Position numbers and translations under genes: made by a program. From assembly GCA_964610205.1 (NCBI GenBank), contig CAZSVI010000129.1, forward strand, positions 1 through 10,428: a stretch of 10,428 bases of DNA, given 5' to 3'. Numbering within the stretch: position 1 is the stretch's first letter; each line of letters opens with the position of its first letter. Positions 1 to 6,842 of this stretch are shown here, piece by piece. The notes under the pieces are model-generated. The model searched no databases, had not been told where the DNA came from, and saw nothing but the letters and a program-made list of their open reading frames with translations. This stretch comes from CAZSVI01 sp964610205. GTDB taxonomy: Bacteria; Bacillota; Clostridia; DSM-8532.

Positions 1-1
1 T

Positions 2-41
2 GCGCATGTGCCGTTTTGCTTGCAAAAATTTCGGCACGCGC
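2..41. other. Long imperfect palindrome at the left edge
   Basis: Nested inverted repeats fold into one hairpin. The outer arms are GCGC (2-5) with GCGC (38-41). The next are GTGCCG (8-13) with CGGCAC (32-37). The innermost are TTTTGC (14-19) with GCAAAA (22-27). Two unpaired stretches remain, AT at 6-7 and ATTT at 28-31. There is no T-tract on either side, so it does not look like an ordinary intrinsic terminator. It could be the end of a mobile element or a structured tail of a gene outside the window; the sequence does not decide. Confidence 0.45.
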
Positions 42-59
42 TCAATTCACTTGTGCTAT

Positions 60-94
60 ATATGTTGTACTAAATTTTTAGTACAACATATTAT
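60..94 (+). promoter_or_regulatory. Palindromic operator overlapping a candidate hsp20 promoter
   Basis: Positions 60-74 and 77-91 form a 15-bp perfect inverted repeat with a 2-base centre; the left arm reads ATATGTTGTACTAAA. A candidate promoter lies inside it: TTGTAC (65-70) as a weak -35, an 18-base spacer, and TATTAT (89-94) as a good -10. A dimeric repressor bound to this dyad would cover both promoter elements. It is not the CIRCE element (TTAGCACTC-N9-GAGTGCTAA) nor an obvious CtsR site. The palindrome is plain to see; the promoter and operator roles are inferred. Confidence 0.45.
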
Positions 95-122
95 AGTTAT
101 TAAATGATTAGGAGTGATGAAT

Positions 123-410
123 ATGAGTTTGGTTCCGTGGAATCCTTTCCGGGAGACGGATAGTTTAAGCCGTGAAATGTCGAACTTAATGGAAAACACG
201 CCCTTCGGTTTTTTTGGCAAGTCTACTTCCCCAAGAGCGGATGTTTATGAAACAAATGACTCTGTTATACTAAAAGCTGAAATACCTGGGGTTTCCAAAG
301 AAGATTTAAATATTTACGTAGACGAAAATTCCATACGTATTTCAGGTCAAGCAAGGAAAGATACAGAATACTCCGGTAAAGAGTTATATAATCCTGTTTG
401 TGAAATATAA
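123..410 (+). pseudogene. Truncated Hsp20 small heat shock protein
   Basis: The 95-residue product begins MSLVPWNPFRETDSLSREM, the usual start of bacterial Hsp20 proteins. It carries the first part of the alpha-crystallin domain: SPRADVYETNDSVILKAEIPG, then SKEDLNIYVDENSIRISGQ, about residues 38-78. Family members are about 140-150 residues. Here the reading frame leaves the family after ...YSGKELY and stops five residues later, so the dimerisation loop, the later beta strands and the C-terminal IXI tail are missing. I did not find the missing half in another frame before the next gene, so this looks like a deletion rather than a simple frameshift. ATG at 123 is chosen because GGAG (111-114) lies 8 bases upstream; GTG at 114 and ATG at 117 are in frame but too close to it. 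An active holdase is unlikely. Confidence 0.8.
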
Positions 411-440
411 TAATAATAATCTTTTCAGGAAGTACTCACA

Positions 441-1007
441 GTGACGAATTATGCTGTCCGTAAATCAAATATCCATGCGAGCCGATGGATTCTTTGGGGT
501 ATACCCGTAATCATCGCAGCCGCCGGTATTATGCATTTTGTTTATGAGTGGTCAGGCAAGCTTGTTCCGGCAGGTGTTTTCGCGCCTGTTAACGAAAGCG
601 TATGGGAACACTTAAAAATGACTTTCTGGCCGGCTTTAATATGGTGTATTACCGGATATGTCAATATAAGCAAAAAAGAAAGGCTCTCTCCTTCCCAATG
701 GTTTTTTTCCTGTACAACAGCCCAACTGATATATCCGCTGGTTATCGTTTCATTCTACTATGCCTATACAGGAGCATTAGGTATTGAGTCTCTTTTTCTG
801 GATATCCTTTCCCTTTTTCTTGGTGTTATATTTGGGCAGTTGCTTGCACTGCATATATACAATTATGCTAAAACCAATCGTTTACACCTGTATTTTTCCA
901 TATTAGTTTTAATCCTGCTTGCCGCCGCATTTACTGTTTTTACCTTTGCGCCGCCACGCATTCCGATTTTTCGAGACCCTCTGACAGGCAGTTATGGAAT
1001 TGAGTAA
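441..1007 (+). CDS. DUF6512-like integral membrane protein
   Basis: This 188-residue protein resembles the DUF6512 group of small membrane proteins common in clostridia; the function of that group is unknown. About five hydrophobic segments are visible, near residues 17-35, 58-74, 91-110, 116-140 and 148-168. Recognisable conserved stretches are HFVYEWSG (32-39), PVNESVWEHLK (49-59), YTGALGI (109-115) and the C-terminal PPRIPIFRDPLTGSYGI. The start is GTG at 441, with AGGAAG (427-432) at good spacing; the next in-frame ATG would remove the first membrane segment. The length looks complete. It begins 30 bases after the hsp20 remnant with no clear terminator between, so it may now be read from the hsp20 promoter. 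It converges on the Bax inhibitor-like gene. Confidence 0.75.
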   Translation: MTNYAVRKSNIHASRWILWGIPVIIAAAGIMHFVYEWSGKLVPAGVFAPVNESVWEHLKMTFWPALIWCITGYVNISKKERLSPSQWFFSCTTAQLIYPLVIVSFYYAYTGALGIESLFLDILSLFLGVIFGQLLALHIYNYAKTNRLHLYFSILVLILLAAAFTVFTFAPPRIPIFRDPLTGSYGIE

Positions 1008-1027
1008 AAAACAATTTGTTAATCAAA

Positions 1028-1059
1028 CGCCTCTGAACCCCTTCCTCTATAGGCGGGGG
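1028..1059. terminator. Candidate bidirectional terminator between convergent genes
   Basis: Between the two convergent genes, CCCC (1038-1041) and CCT (1044-1046) can pair with AGG (1051-1053) and GGGG (1055-1058), leaving a CTAT loop. An alternative fold pairs CGCCT (1028-1032) with AGGCG (1051-1055). There is no T-tract directly after the stem on either strand; the nearest minus-strand T-run is about 20 bases further on. The position suits a terminator, but the strength is doubtful. Confidence 0.4.
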
Positions 1060-1073
1060 AATTCAACCGGGCT

Positions 1074-1787
1074 TTATCTTCTTCTGCCGAATAACCTGAG
1101 CAAAAGCAGAAAGAGGTTGATAAAGTCCAGATATAAAGCCAACGCTCCCATAACACCAAGATTCTGGCGTAAAGCCGGTTGCCCGTCTGTACCATAATAA
1201 TAACCTTTCAGTTTTTGAGTATCATAGGCTGTCAAACCAAGGAACACAAATAAGCCAATAATTGAAATAACCCAGCCCAACTGACTGCTTCCGATAAACA
1301 GGTTCACCAGCGATAAAACGATAACGCCTATCAGCCCCATAAAAAGTATGGAACGGAATCGTGTTAAATCCGTTCCCGTAAAACGACCGTATAAAGCCAT
1401 AACACCAAAAGTTGCCGCCGTAATTAAAAATGTATTCCAGACCGTTGTTTGTGTATAGGCAAGAAATATCACCGAAAAGATAACACCATTTAAAACGGCG
1501 TATAGAATAAACAAACCAAACGCTGTCGCGAACCGCAGCTTTGTAATTCTGGCTGATAAATACACAACCAGAACAATTTCTCCGATTATGATACCGAAGA
1601 ATAAAACCGGGTTTCCCGCAATCATATAAACGACAGCCGGAGTTATGGATATGCCATAGGCTATTGCGGCTGTTACCACAAGACCAATAAACATCCAGGC
1701 AAAAACAGTGGATATATAGGCATTCAGGCCTTGTTTTACTTCCATCTCCGTTTCATAGGAAGAATAACGGTTCTGGTATTCATTCAT
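1074..1787 (-). CDS. Bax inhibitor-1/YetJ (YccA) family membrane protein
   Basis: This 237-residue protein has seven hydrophobic segments (near 27-47, 52-76, 87-110, 117-134, 145-165, 171-187 and 209-232) and the family signatures. LTAYDTQKLK (185-194) precedes the last segment, and ALALYLDFINLFLLLLRLFG (215-234) is the C-terminal helix. D189 and D221 correspond to the di-aspartyl pH-sensing pair known from Bacillus subtilis YetJ, a pH-gated calcium leak channel; R80 or R85 may match its conserved arginine. The loop between the two aspartates (KGYYYGTDGQPALRQN) is longer than I recall for YetJ. Bacterial members are poorly understood, and calcium leak activity is inferred only from the family. 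GGAAGG lies 6 bases before the ATG at 1787. The gene follows the transporter in the same direction with an 89-base gap, so it may have its own promoter or receive readthrough. Confidence 0.88.
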   Translation of the reverse strand: MNEYQNRYSSYETEMEVKQGLNAYISTVFAWMFIGLVVTAAIAYGISITPAVVYMIAGNPVLFFGIIIGEIVLVVYLSARITKLRFATAFGLFILYAVLNGVIFSVIFLAYTQTTVWNTFLITAATFGVMALYGRFTGTDLTRFRSILFMGLIGVIVLSLVNLFIGSSQLGWVISIIGLFVFLGLTAYDTQKLKGYYYGTDGQPALRQNLGVMGALALYLDFINLFLLLLRLFGRRR

Positions 1788-1830
1788 GGTAAACCTTCCC
1801 TTGCATTAATTCTATATTGGTGCACTCATT

Positions 1831-1878
1831 TTAAGGCATAAAAACATATGAGTTGTTTCTATTGCTATACTGCCTTTT
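1831..1878 (-). terminator. Weak hairpin after the transporter gene
   Basis: On the minus strand AAGGCA, overlapping the transporter stop region (1876-1871), can pair with TGCCTT (1838-1833). Nested inside is a small AT-rich stem, AAACA and TGTTT, with a 7-base loop and a short T-run. It lies where the kor-suc operon would end. The stems are short and the outer loop is 32 bases, so it may not stop transcription fully. Confidence 0.25.
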
Positions 1879-3241
1879 ATACAGGTATATTATACATTAT
1901 AACCGTAAATATGACCATCCCGGCAATCGCGGACGGATACGAGGCCGCATATCCTGCCGCCGGTTCATCGCTGCCTATAAAGTCCACAGCAATGCCGAGG
2001 CCCGGAGTTGAAGTCATGCCGCCGCATATGGCGCCGGAAAGTACAACCCAGTTTATCCTCAGAACATATCTTCCAAGGATAAAACCGATAAGGATGCAGG
2101 AGGTTGAAATTGCTATTGAATATAAGACTATGTATAATCCTGCGCCAAACAAAGCTCTTATCACCTGATATCCGTAAGAGAGGCCAATCATACCCACATA
2201 GCAGGAGAGAGATATATCCCTTATTATTCCGAGTATCTTTGAATCCATACGGAAAACAAAAGGCCCGATTTTACCAATATATCCGAATACAATTGAAACA
2301 ATCAGTACTCCTCCTATTGAACCGAGATTGAAATACCCGATTGCAGAACCCAGATATATTTCAACCATACCGGTGAGGTAACCTACAAAACAAATCAATA
2401 TATAGGATTTTAAATCAAAAGGAACTGGCTTAAGTTCATTTTTGGCAACACCCTTACGCATTTGATCCAATTCAGCAAAGTATTGTTCCTTCTCTTTTGC
2501 GATATTTATCCTGAATATTTTCGGAATTATCGTTATTGCCAGAATAACCATCAGCATGCCAAACGGATATGCAACCGCATAACCTGTACCTACACCGGCA
2601 GCAGCGCTGTTAACAAAACTATTTTTTTGATTATCGGTTATTTTCACATTTATATCATTATCGGAATTAAATATTTGAAGTATTTTAATCTTTCTAACTT
2701 CCGGTAAATTATCATAATTATTCATGGTCATTTCCGCATGCTGTATTGATTTTTCAATTGCGGCTCCAAGCCCGGGCGAGCTGGTCAAAGCTCCCGTATA
2801 TACACCCGAGGCTTCATATATATTGGATTTTGAGTTTAATAGTACAATACCGAAGGACATCAGCGCTCCAGACAAGGTAATGACTATTCCCAGAACAATA
2901 AACCGAAAGCCGTATTTTTTTATAACAATACCCAAATCCTTTGATGCAAGAAGTCCTATTGCCGCGACAAAAAGCATCAGCATAAAAGATTGTATTTCAA
3001 ACGGAACCATGTTTTTTGAAATAATGGCTTCGGCTGCATTGTATGCCTTATCTCCCTCAGAAATTCCATCAGCCAGAGAATAAACCACCCAACCTATAAT
3101 AAGACCAATAAACAAAGGGCCTCCGACCCCGGGTTTCATTTTTCCGAGTTTTTTCCAATTCCCCGCCCATACCCCAAGAAATACTGTTATAAAGATAAGA
3201 AAAAACGGATTAAATATAATGCTGTATAAATTAAGTCTCAT
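1877..3241 (-). CDS. Two-domain AspT/YidE-type (Asp-Al exchanger family) transporter
   Basis: This is a 454-residue membrane protein with an internal duplication typical of aspartate:alanine exchanger family proteins. The first half has TGALTSSPGLG (149-159) followed by GYAVAYPFGMLMVIL (220-234). The second half has GGMTSTPGLG (407-416) followed by GYAASYPSAIAGMVIF (430-445). The paired TSxPGLG and GYAxxYP motifs mark equivalent positions in the two repeats. The AspT and YidE proteins have about 550 residues and carry TrkA-C domains between the halves; here only a short charged linker (about 241-277) is present. It is the last gene of the kor-suc cluster, 74 bases after sucD, with GGAG 9 bases before its ATG. 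Export of succinate, or exchange of succinate with 2-oxoglutarate or another carboxylate, is inferred from the neighbours; the sequence does not give the substrate. The family call is firm, the role is not. Confidence 0.8.
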   Translation of the reverse strand: MRLNLYSIIFNPFFLIFITVFLGVWAGNWKKLGKMKPGVGGPLFIGLIIGWVVYSLADGISEGDKAYNAAEAIISKNMVPFEIQSFMLMLFVAAIGLLASKDLGIVIKKYGFRFIVLGIVITLSGALMSFGIVLLNSKSNIYEASGVYTGALTSSPGLGAAIEKSIQHAEMTMNNYDNLPEVRKIKILQIFNSDNDINVKITDNQKNSFVNSAAAGVGTGYAVAYPFGMLMVILAITIIPKIFRINIAKEKEQYFAELDQMRKGVAKNELKPVPFDLKSYILICFVGYLTGMVEIYLGSAIGYFNLGSIGGVLIVSIVFGYIGKIGPFVFRMDSKILGIIRDISLSCYVGMIGLSYGYQVIRALFGAGLYIVLYSIAISTSCILIGFILGRYVLRINWVVLSGAICGGMTSTPGLGIAVDFIGSDEPAAGYAASYPSAIAGMVIFTVIMYNIPV

Positions 3242-3269
3242 TTATTGCATCTCCAATACTACACGTGAT

Positions 3270-3309
3270 TTTGAAAATTGACCGGCCTCCGGTTCCGGCG
3301 GATTTCAAA
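3270..3309 (-). other. Intercistronic hairpin between sucD and the transporter
   Basis: In the 74-base gap, TTTGAAA (3270-3276) can pair with TTTCAAA (3303-3309). Inside that stem ACCGG (3281-3285) pairs with CCGGT (3289-3293), and a competing pairing joins CCGG (3282-3285) to CCGG (3295-3298). No T-tract follows. It could stabilise the upstream enzyme mRNA or lower readthrough into the transporter gene. The repeats are visible; the role is inferred. Confidence 0.4.
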
Positions 3310-3315
3310 CCTCTT

Positions 3316-4239
3316 TTAACTGATTAAAGGGGAACAAACATCAACAGCACATTGATCATATATGCCTGCTTCCTCTATAGCCCGTATGAGTGTATTTCCT
3401 ATCAGATCCGGTGCAGGCGCTACTTTTATACCACATTGATTCATTATATCAATTTTTTGTTTTGCGTTTCCTTTGCTTCCTGATATTATTGCGCCGGCAT
3501 GACCCATTCGCTTTCCACGGGGTGCGCTTGCACCGGCTATAAAGCCCACAACAGGTTTAATCATATTGTCCGCAATCCAGCTTGCCGCCGACTCCTCGGC
3601 CTCACCCCCGATCTCGCCAATCATAACCACCGCAAATGTTTCCGTGTCTTGATTGAAGGCCTTAAGGACATCTATAAAATCTGTACCTATTATGGGATCA
3701 CCGCCTATACCAATGGCGGTTGACTGCCCGATACCGGCCGTTGACAATTGATTTACAGCCTCATATGTAAGTGTACCCGAACGAGATACAACTCCAACAT
3801 GTCCTTTTTTATGTATATAACCCGGCATGATTCCAATCTTGCACTCCTCCGGAGTTATAATGCCGGGACAGTTAGGCCCTACAAGCCGGGTTGCTTTATT
3901 CCGCATATAGTTTTTAACCTTTATCATGTCCAGGATTGGAATACCTTCTGTTATACACACAATCAATTCAACTCCCGCGTCCGCAGCTTCAAGAATTGCG
4001 TCGGCAGCCTGTGCCGGAGGAACATAAATCACAGACGTATTTGCTCCGGTTTCCTCTTTTGCTTTCCGGACACTGTTAAATACAGGAACACCCTCTACCT
4101 TCAACCCACACTTTCCGGGGGTAACACCACCTGCAATCTTCGTACCGTATTCCAGCATCTGTTTTGTATGGAAGGCGCCGTGTTTTCCTGTTATCCCCTG
4201 AACAATTACCTTTGTATTCTTATTTATAAAAACGCTCAT
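3316..4239 (-). CDS. sucD: Succinate-CoA ligase (ADP-forming), alpha subunit
   Basis: SucD binds CoA and carries the catalytic phosphohistidine of succinyl-CoA synthetase, which turns succinyl-CoA, a nucleoside diphosphate and phosphate into succinate, triphosphate and CoA in the cytoplasm. The 307-residue product opens with the CoA-binding domain, VIVQGITGKHGAFHTKQM (11-28) and GGVTPGKCG (37-45). The ligase domain follows, with RLVGPNCPGIITP (118-130), RSGTLTYEAV (153-162), GIGGDPIIGTDFID (177-190) and GEIGGEAEE (208-216). The active-site histidine is H247 in MGHAGAIISG. Length matches the usual 290-300 residues. Its ATG overlaps the sucC stop in an ATGA junction, which favours coupled translation of the two subunits. 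No key residue is missing. ADP or GDP preference cannot be read with confidence. Confidence 0.96.
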   Translation of the reverse strand: MSVFINKNTKVIVQGITGKHGAFHTKQMLEYGTKIAGGVTPGKCGLKVEGVPVFNSVRKAKEETGANTSVIYVPPAQAADAILEAADAGVELIVCITEGIPILDMIKVKNYMRNKATRLVGPNCPGIITPEECKIGIMPGYIHKKGHVGVVSRSGTLTYEAVNQLSTAGIGQSTAIGIGGDPIIGTDFIDVLKAFNQDTETFAVVMIGEIGGEAEESAASWIADNMIKPVVGFIAGASAPRGKRMGHAGAIISGSKGNAKQKIDIMNQCGIKVAPAPDLIGNTLIRAIEEAGIYDQCAVDVCSPLIS

Positions 4240-5417
4240 ACAAACACCTCTTTATATTGCTCAGTATACTCCAGGATTTTGCGGGCAGCCTGTGACATGG
4301 AATCAGCGGATATGACGTTTATACCGGATTCCTTCAATATTTTTTTGCCCTGTTCGGCATTCGTTCCCTCCAGGCGTACAACAACAGGTATTTTGAAATC
4401 AAAGCGATTTGAAGCTTCGACGATACCTTTTGCAATCTCATCACATTTCATTATTCCTCCGAAGATATTAACCATTATCCCCCTGACTTTTATATCAGAC
4501 AGGATTATTCTTAATGCTTCAGCTATTTTTTGTGCCGTTGCTCCCCCTCCAACATCCAGAAAATTCGCCGGCCTGCCGCCATACTGCCTTATTATGTCCA
4601 TTGTCGCCATTGCCAGCCCGGCTCCGTTAACCATGCACCCGATATTACCATCCAGTGATATATAACTCAGGCCATACTGTGACGCTTCAACCTCTTTTGA
4701 ATCTTCTTCGTCATAGTCGCGAAGGTTCAGAATATCACCGTGACGGAATAAAGCGTTTGAATCAAAGCTTACTTTGGCATCCAGAGCCAGCAGCTTTCCG
4801 TCCACCGTTTCAACAAGAGGATTTATTTCGGCAATGGAACAGTCTTTGTCAACAAATAACCGGTACATTCCTGATATATATTTTACAAATGTGTTTATGT
4901 TTGAAGGCATAAGCTTGATTTTTTCAGCTAAATTTACCGCCTGATATCCATGAAGTCCTATTTGGGGATCAATATATTCCATGAATATTTTTTCAGGTTT
5001 CCTTTCGGCAACTTCCTCTATATCGATACCACCCTCCCCGGATGCCATTATAACAATCCTTGATTCCGCGGTATTTATTGCAAAGCCTATATAGTATTCC
5101 TTTTTTATTTGAACGGCGCATTGAATAAGAAGGCAATTCACCTTCTTCCCGTTACTACCTGTCTGGCGGGTAACCAGCTTTTTACCCAATAAGCTTTCGG
5201 CATATTCCCTTACTTCTTTATAATTTTTGGCAAGCTTCACACCTCCCACACTTCCCCGGCCACCGGCATGAATCTGAGCTTTTACCATATACTGTTCACA
5301 GCTGAGTTCCCCGGCTGCCTTTACAGCATCCTCAACGGTAAATGCAACTCTGCCTTCAGGGCTGGCTATTCCATATTGGCGGAGAATATTATTCGCCTGG
5401 TATTCATGTATATTCAT
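4236..5417 (-). CDS. sucC: Succinate-CoA ligase (ADP-forming), beta subunit
   Basis: SucC supplies the ATP-grasp nucleotide site and the succinate site of succinyl-CoA synthetase. From the chosen start the protein has 393 residues and begins MNIHEYQANNILRQYG, matching the family start MNLHEYQ. Visible motifs include KAQIHAGGRGSVGGVKLA early in the ATP-grasp domain, AEINPLVETVDGKLLALDAK in the metal and nucleotide site, the succinate-site stretch NGAGLAMATMDII, FLDVGGGAT, VNIFGGIMKCDEIAKGI and VVRLEGTNAEQG. Three ATG codons stand in a row (5423, 5420, 5417). GGAGG ends one base before the first and seven bases before the third, so 5417 is preferred; the other choice only adds two methionines. 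It starts 16 bases after korC and overlaps sucD by four bases, so kor and suc genes are evidently co-transcribed. Confidence 0.96.
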   Translation of the reverse strand: MNIHEYQANNILRQYGIASPEGRVAFTVEDAVKAAGELSCEQYMVKAQIHAGGRGSVGGVKLAKNYKEVREYAESLLGKKLVTRQTGSNGKKVNCLLIQCAVQIKKEYYIGFAINTAESRIVIMASGEGGIDIEEVAERKPEKIFMEYIDPQIGLHGYQAVNLAEKIKLMPSNINTFVKYISGMYRLFVDKDCSIAEINPLVETVDGKLLALDAKVSFDSNALFRHGDILNLRDYDEEDSKEVEASQYGLSYISLDGNIGCMVNGAGLAMATMDIIRQYGGRPANFLDVGGGATAQKIAEALRIILSDIKVRGIMVNIFGGIMKCDEIAKGIVEASNRFDFKIPVVVRLEGTNAEQGKKILKESGINVISADSMSQAARKILEYTEQYKEVFV

Positions 5418-5433
5418 CATCATCCCTCCGGGG

Positions 5434-6021
5434 TTACGACAATGTCGTTTCTGCGCGTACCCACTCGATATCGTTGTTTTTTTTCATGCTTTCCACAAGC
5501 TTATATCCCTCATGCAGCGATCTGAGGTTAACCTCACAGGTATCCTTTGGTACCCTGTGTAATACGACATTTTCAAGGATTTTATCTGATACCAGTTTCA
5601 TTATCGCGTTAATGGCGCCTACCGATATAATATTGGCAACATAGGGTTTCCCAATTACCTTGTTGGCCGTATCCAGAATAGGTATGGAAACAACCTTATG
5701 GGCTGGAATGTTTTCCGGAACCCTCAGGCTCGAATCAACAAGCAAAACCGTGTCTTCATTTGTTTCGTCGGCATACTTGTCAAGGGCTTCCTGTGTAAGC
5801 GCTAACAAAAGATTTGTATTCTGAACTTTCGGATAATCAATTTCATCGTCACTGATTATAACCTCGGCTTTACTGGATCCGCCACGGGCTTCGGGACCGT
5901 ATGATTGAGACTGCACCGCTTTTTTATGATTCATAATGGCTGCTTCACCCAGAATAATACTTCCAAGAATAATACCCTGTCCGCCTGAACCGGTTAAACA
6001 CAACTCAACTTTTTGCTTCAT
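5434..6021 (-). CDS. korC: 2-oxoglutarate:ferredoxin oxidoreductase, gamma subunit
   Basis: This 195-residue protein is the gamma subunit (domain III) of a 2-oxoacid:ferredoxin oxidoreductase, which takes part in CoA binding and holds the complex together. It carries the family motifs GSGGQG (11-16) and SYGPEARGG (40-48), followed by VIISDDEIDYPKV; the length is normal for a separate gamma chain. Its ATG overlaps the korB stop (ATGA) and GGAGG lies 7 bases upstream, inside korB. The direct link to sucCD favours 2-oxoglutarate over pyruvate or branched-chain oxoacids as substrate, since the product would then feed the next two genes. The family call is firm; substrate assignment rests mainly on this context. 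Confidence 0.93.
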   Translation of the reverse strand: MKQKVELCLTGSGGQGIILGSIILGEAAIMNHKKAVQSQSYGPEARGGSSKAEVIISDDEIDYPKVQNTNLLLALTQEALDKYADETNEDTVLLVDSSLRVPENIPAHKVVSIPILDTANKVIGKPYVANIISVGAINAIMKLVSDKILENVVLHRVPKDTCEVNLRSLHEGYKLVESMKKNNDIEWVRAETTLS

Positions 6022-6842
6022 AATGATGCCTCCGTAAATTTGTTTAATATTTTTTGATATTCTTCAGTGTATTCACGCCTTTTTGTGTTTTTAAGCACAC
6101 CGGTTATTATTTTCCCTTGAAGCTGTTCCGGTGTCATCTTTCCAGCAATACCAACATTAACAGCATTGTCTCTTTGGTATCTCAACATGTCAACCGCATT
6201 TCCCTTCCTGTTTTTTCTTCCGTAATATGTCGGACAGATGCTTATTGCCTCAATAAGGGAGAATCCTTTGTTCCTGATACCGTTTTCAATAAGTCTTGCA
6301 AGCTGTTTGGCATGGTACACAGTACCTCTGGCTACATAGGTGGCTCCTGCCGCATCAACAAGTTTTCCGATGTCAAACGGCTCATCAATATTACCGTAAG
6401 GTGCTGTTGTGCCGAATTCTCCTCTTGGTGTTTCGGGAGAATACTGTCCCCCGGTCATTCCGTAAATACTGTTGTTGAATATAACCGTTGTAATATTGAT
6501 ATTTCTTCTTGCCGCATGTATCAGATGATTTCCGCCTATAGCGGCAGCGTCTCCGTCACCGGCGATTACCAGCACATCAAGTTCAGGATTCGCAAGCTTC
6601 ACACCGGTTGCGAAAGCCAACGCCCTGCCGTGGGTGGTATGGATTGTGTTGAAATCCAGATACCCCGCGGCTCTTGAAGAGCATCCAATCCCAGCAACGA
6701 GACATATCCTGTCCTTATCGAGTTTCAGGTTGGATACTGCCTGTACAACAGCCCGCACAACAATACCGTTGCCGCATCCGGGACACCATATATGAGGCAG
6801 TCTGTCCCGCCTGAAATACGCGTTAACCAACTGACTTGCCAA
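6018..6842 (-). CDS. korB: 2-oxoglutarate:ferredoxin oxidoreductase, beta subunit (TPP-binding)
   Basis: This 274-residue protein is the thiamine-diphosphate subunit. The TPP motif runs from GDGD (95-98) to FNN (122-124). Four cysteines suited to holding a [4Fe-4S] cluster are visible: C20 and C23 in WCPGCGNG, C54 in GIGCSS, and C203 in SICPTYYG. THGRALAFATG (70-80) and NSIYGMTGGQYSPETP (124-139) are typical of the KorB group. Translation must begin at TTG (6842): an in-frame TGA lies 9 bases upstream, the next in-frame ATG is about 130 codons in and would remove the cluster and TPP motifs, and GGGGTG sits 7 bases before the TTG. The start lies inside korA (20-base overlap), and the end overlaps korC by four bases. 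Confidence 0.95.
   Translation of the reverse strand: MASQLVNAYFRRDRLPHIWCPGCGNGIVVRAVVQAVSNLKLDKDRICLVAGIGCSSRAAGYLDFNTIHTTHGRALAFATGVKLANPELDVLVIAGDGDAAAIGGNHLIHAARRNINITTVIFNNSIYGMTGGQYSPETPRGEFGTTAPYGNIDEPFDIGKLVDAAGATYVARGTVYHAKQLARLIENGIRNKGFSLIEAISICPTYYGRKNRKGNAVDMLRYQRDNAVNVGIAGKMTPEQLQGKIITGVLKNTKRREYTEEYQKILNKFTEASL

Noticed and set aside
1819..1827. TGCACTCA occurs here and again near 9572, both in intergenic regions
   Set aside because: Eight shared bases in 10 kb can arise by chance, the surrounding bases differ, and the two places have no shared position relative to a gene start.
3748..4665. A 305-codon open frame on the plus strand antisense to sucD and sucC
   Set aside because: It is fully antisense to two strongly conserved genes, its translation is rich in Cys, Arg and His in a way typical of shadow frames, and it has no recognisable domain.
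6054..6677. A 207-codon open frame on the plus strand antisense to korB
   Set aside because: It lies within the conserved korB gene on the other strand, with no domain and no plausible ribosome binding site.
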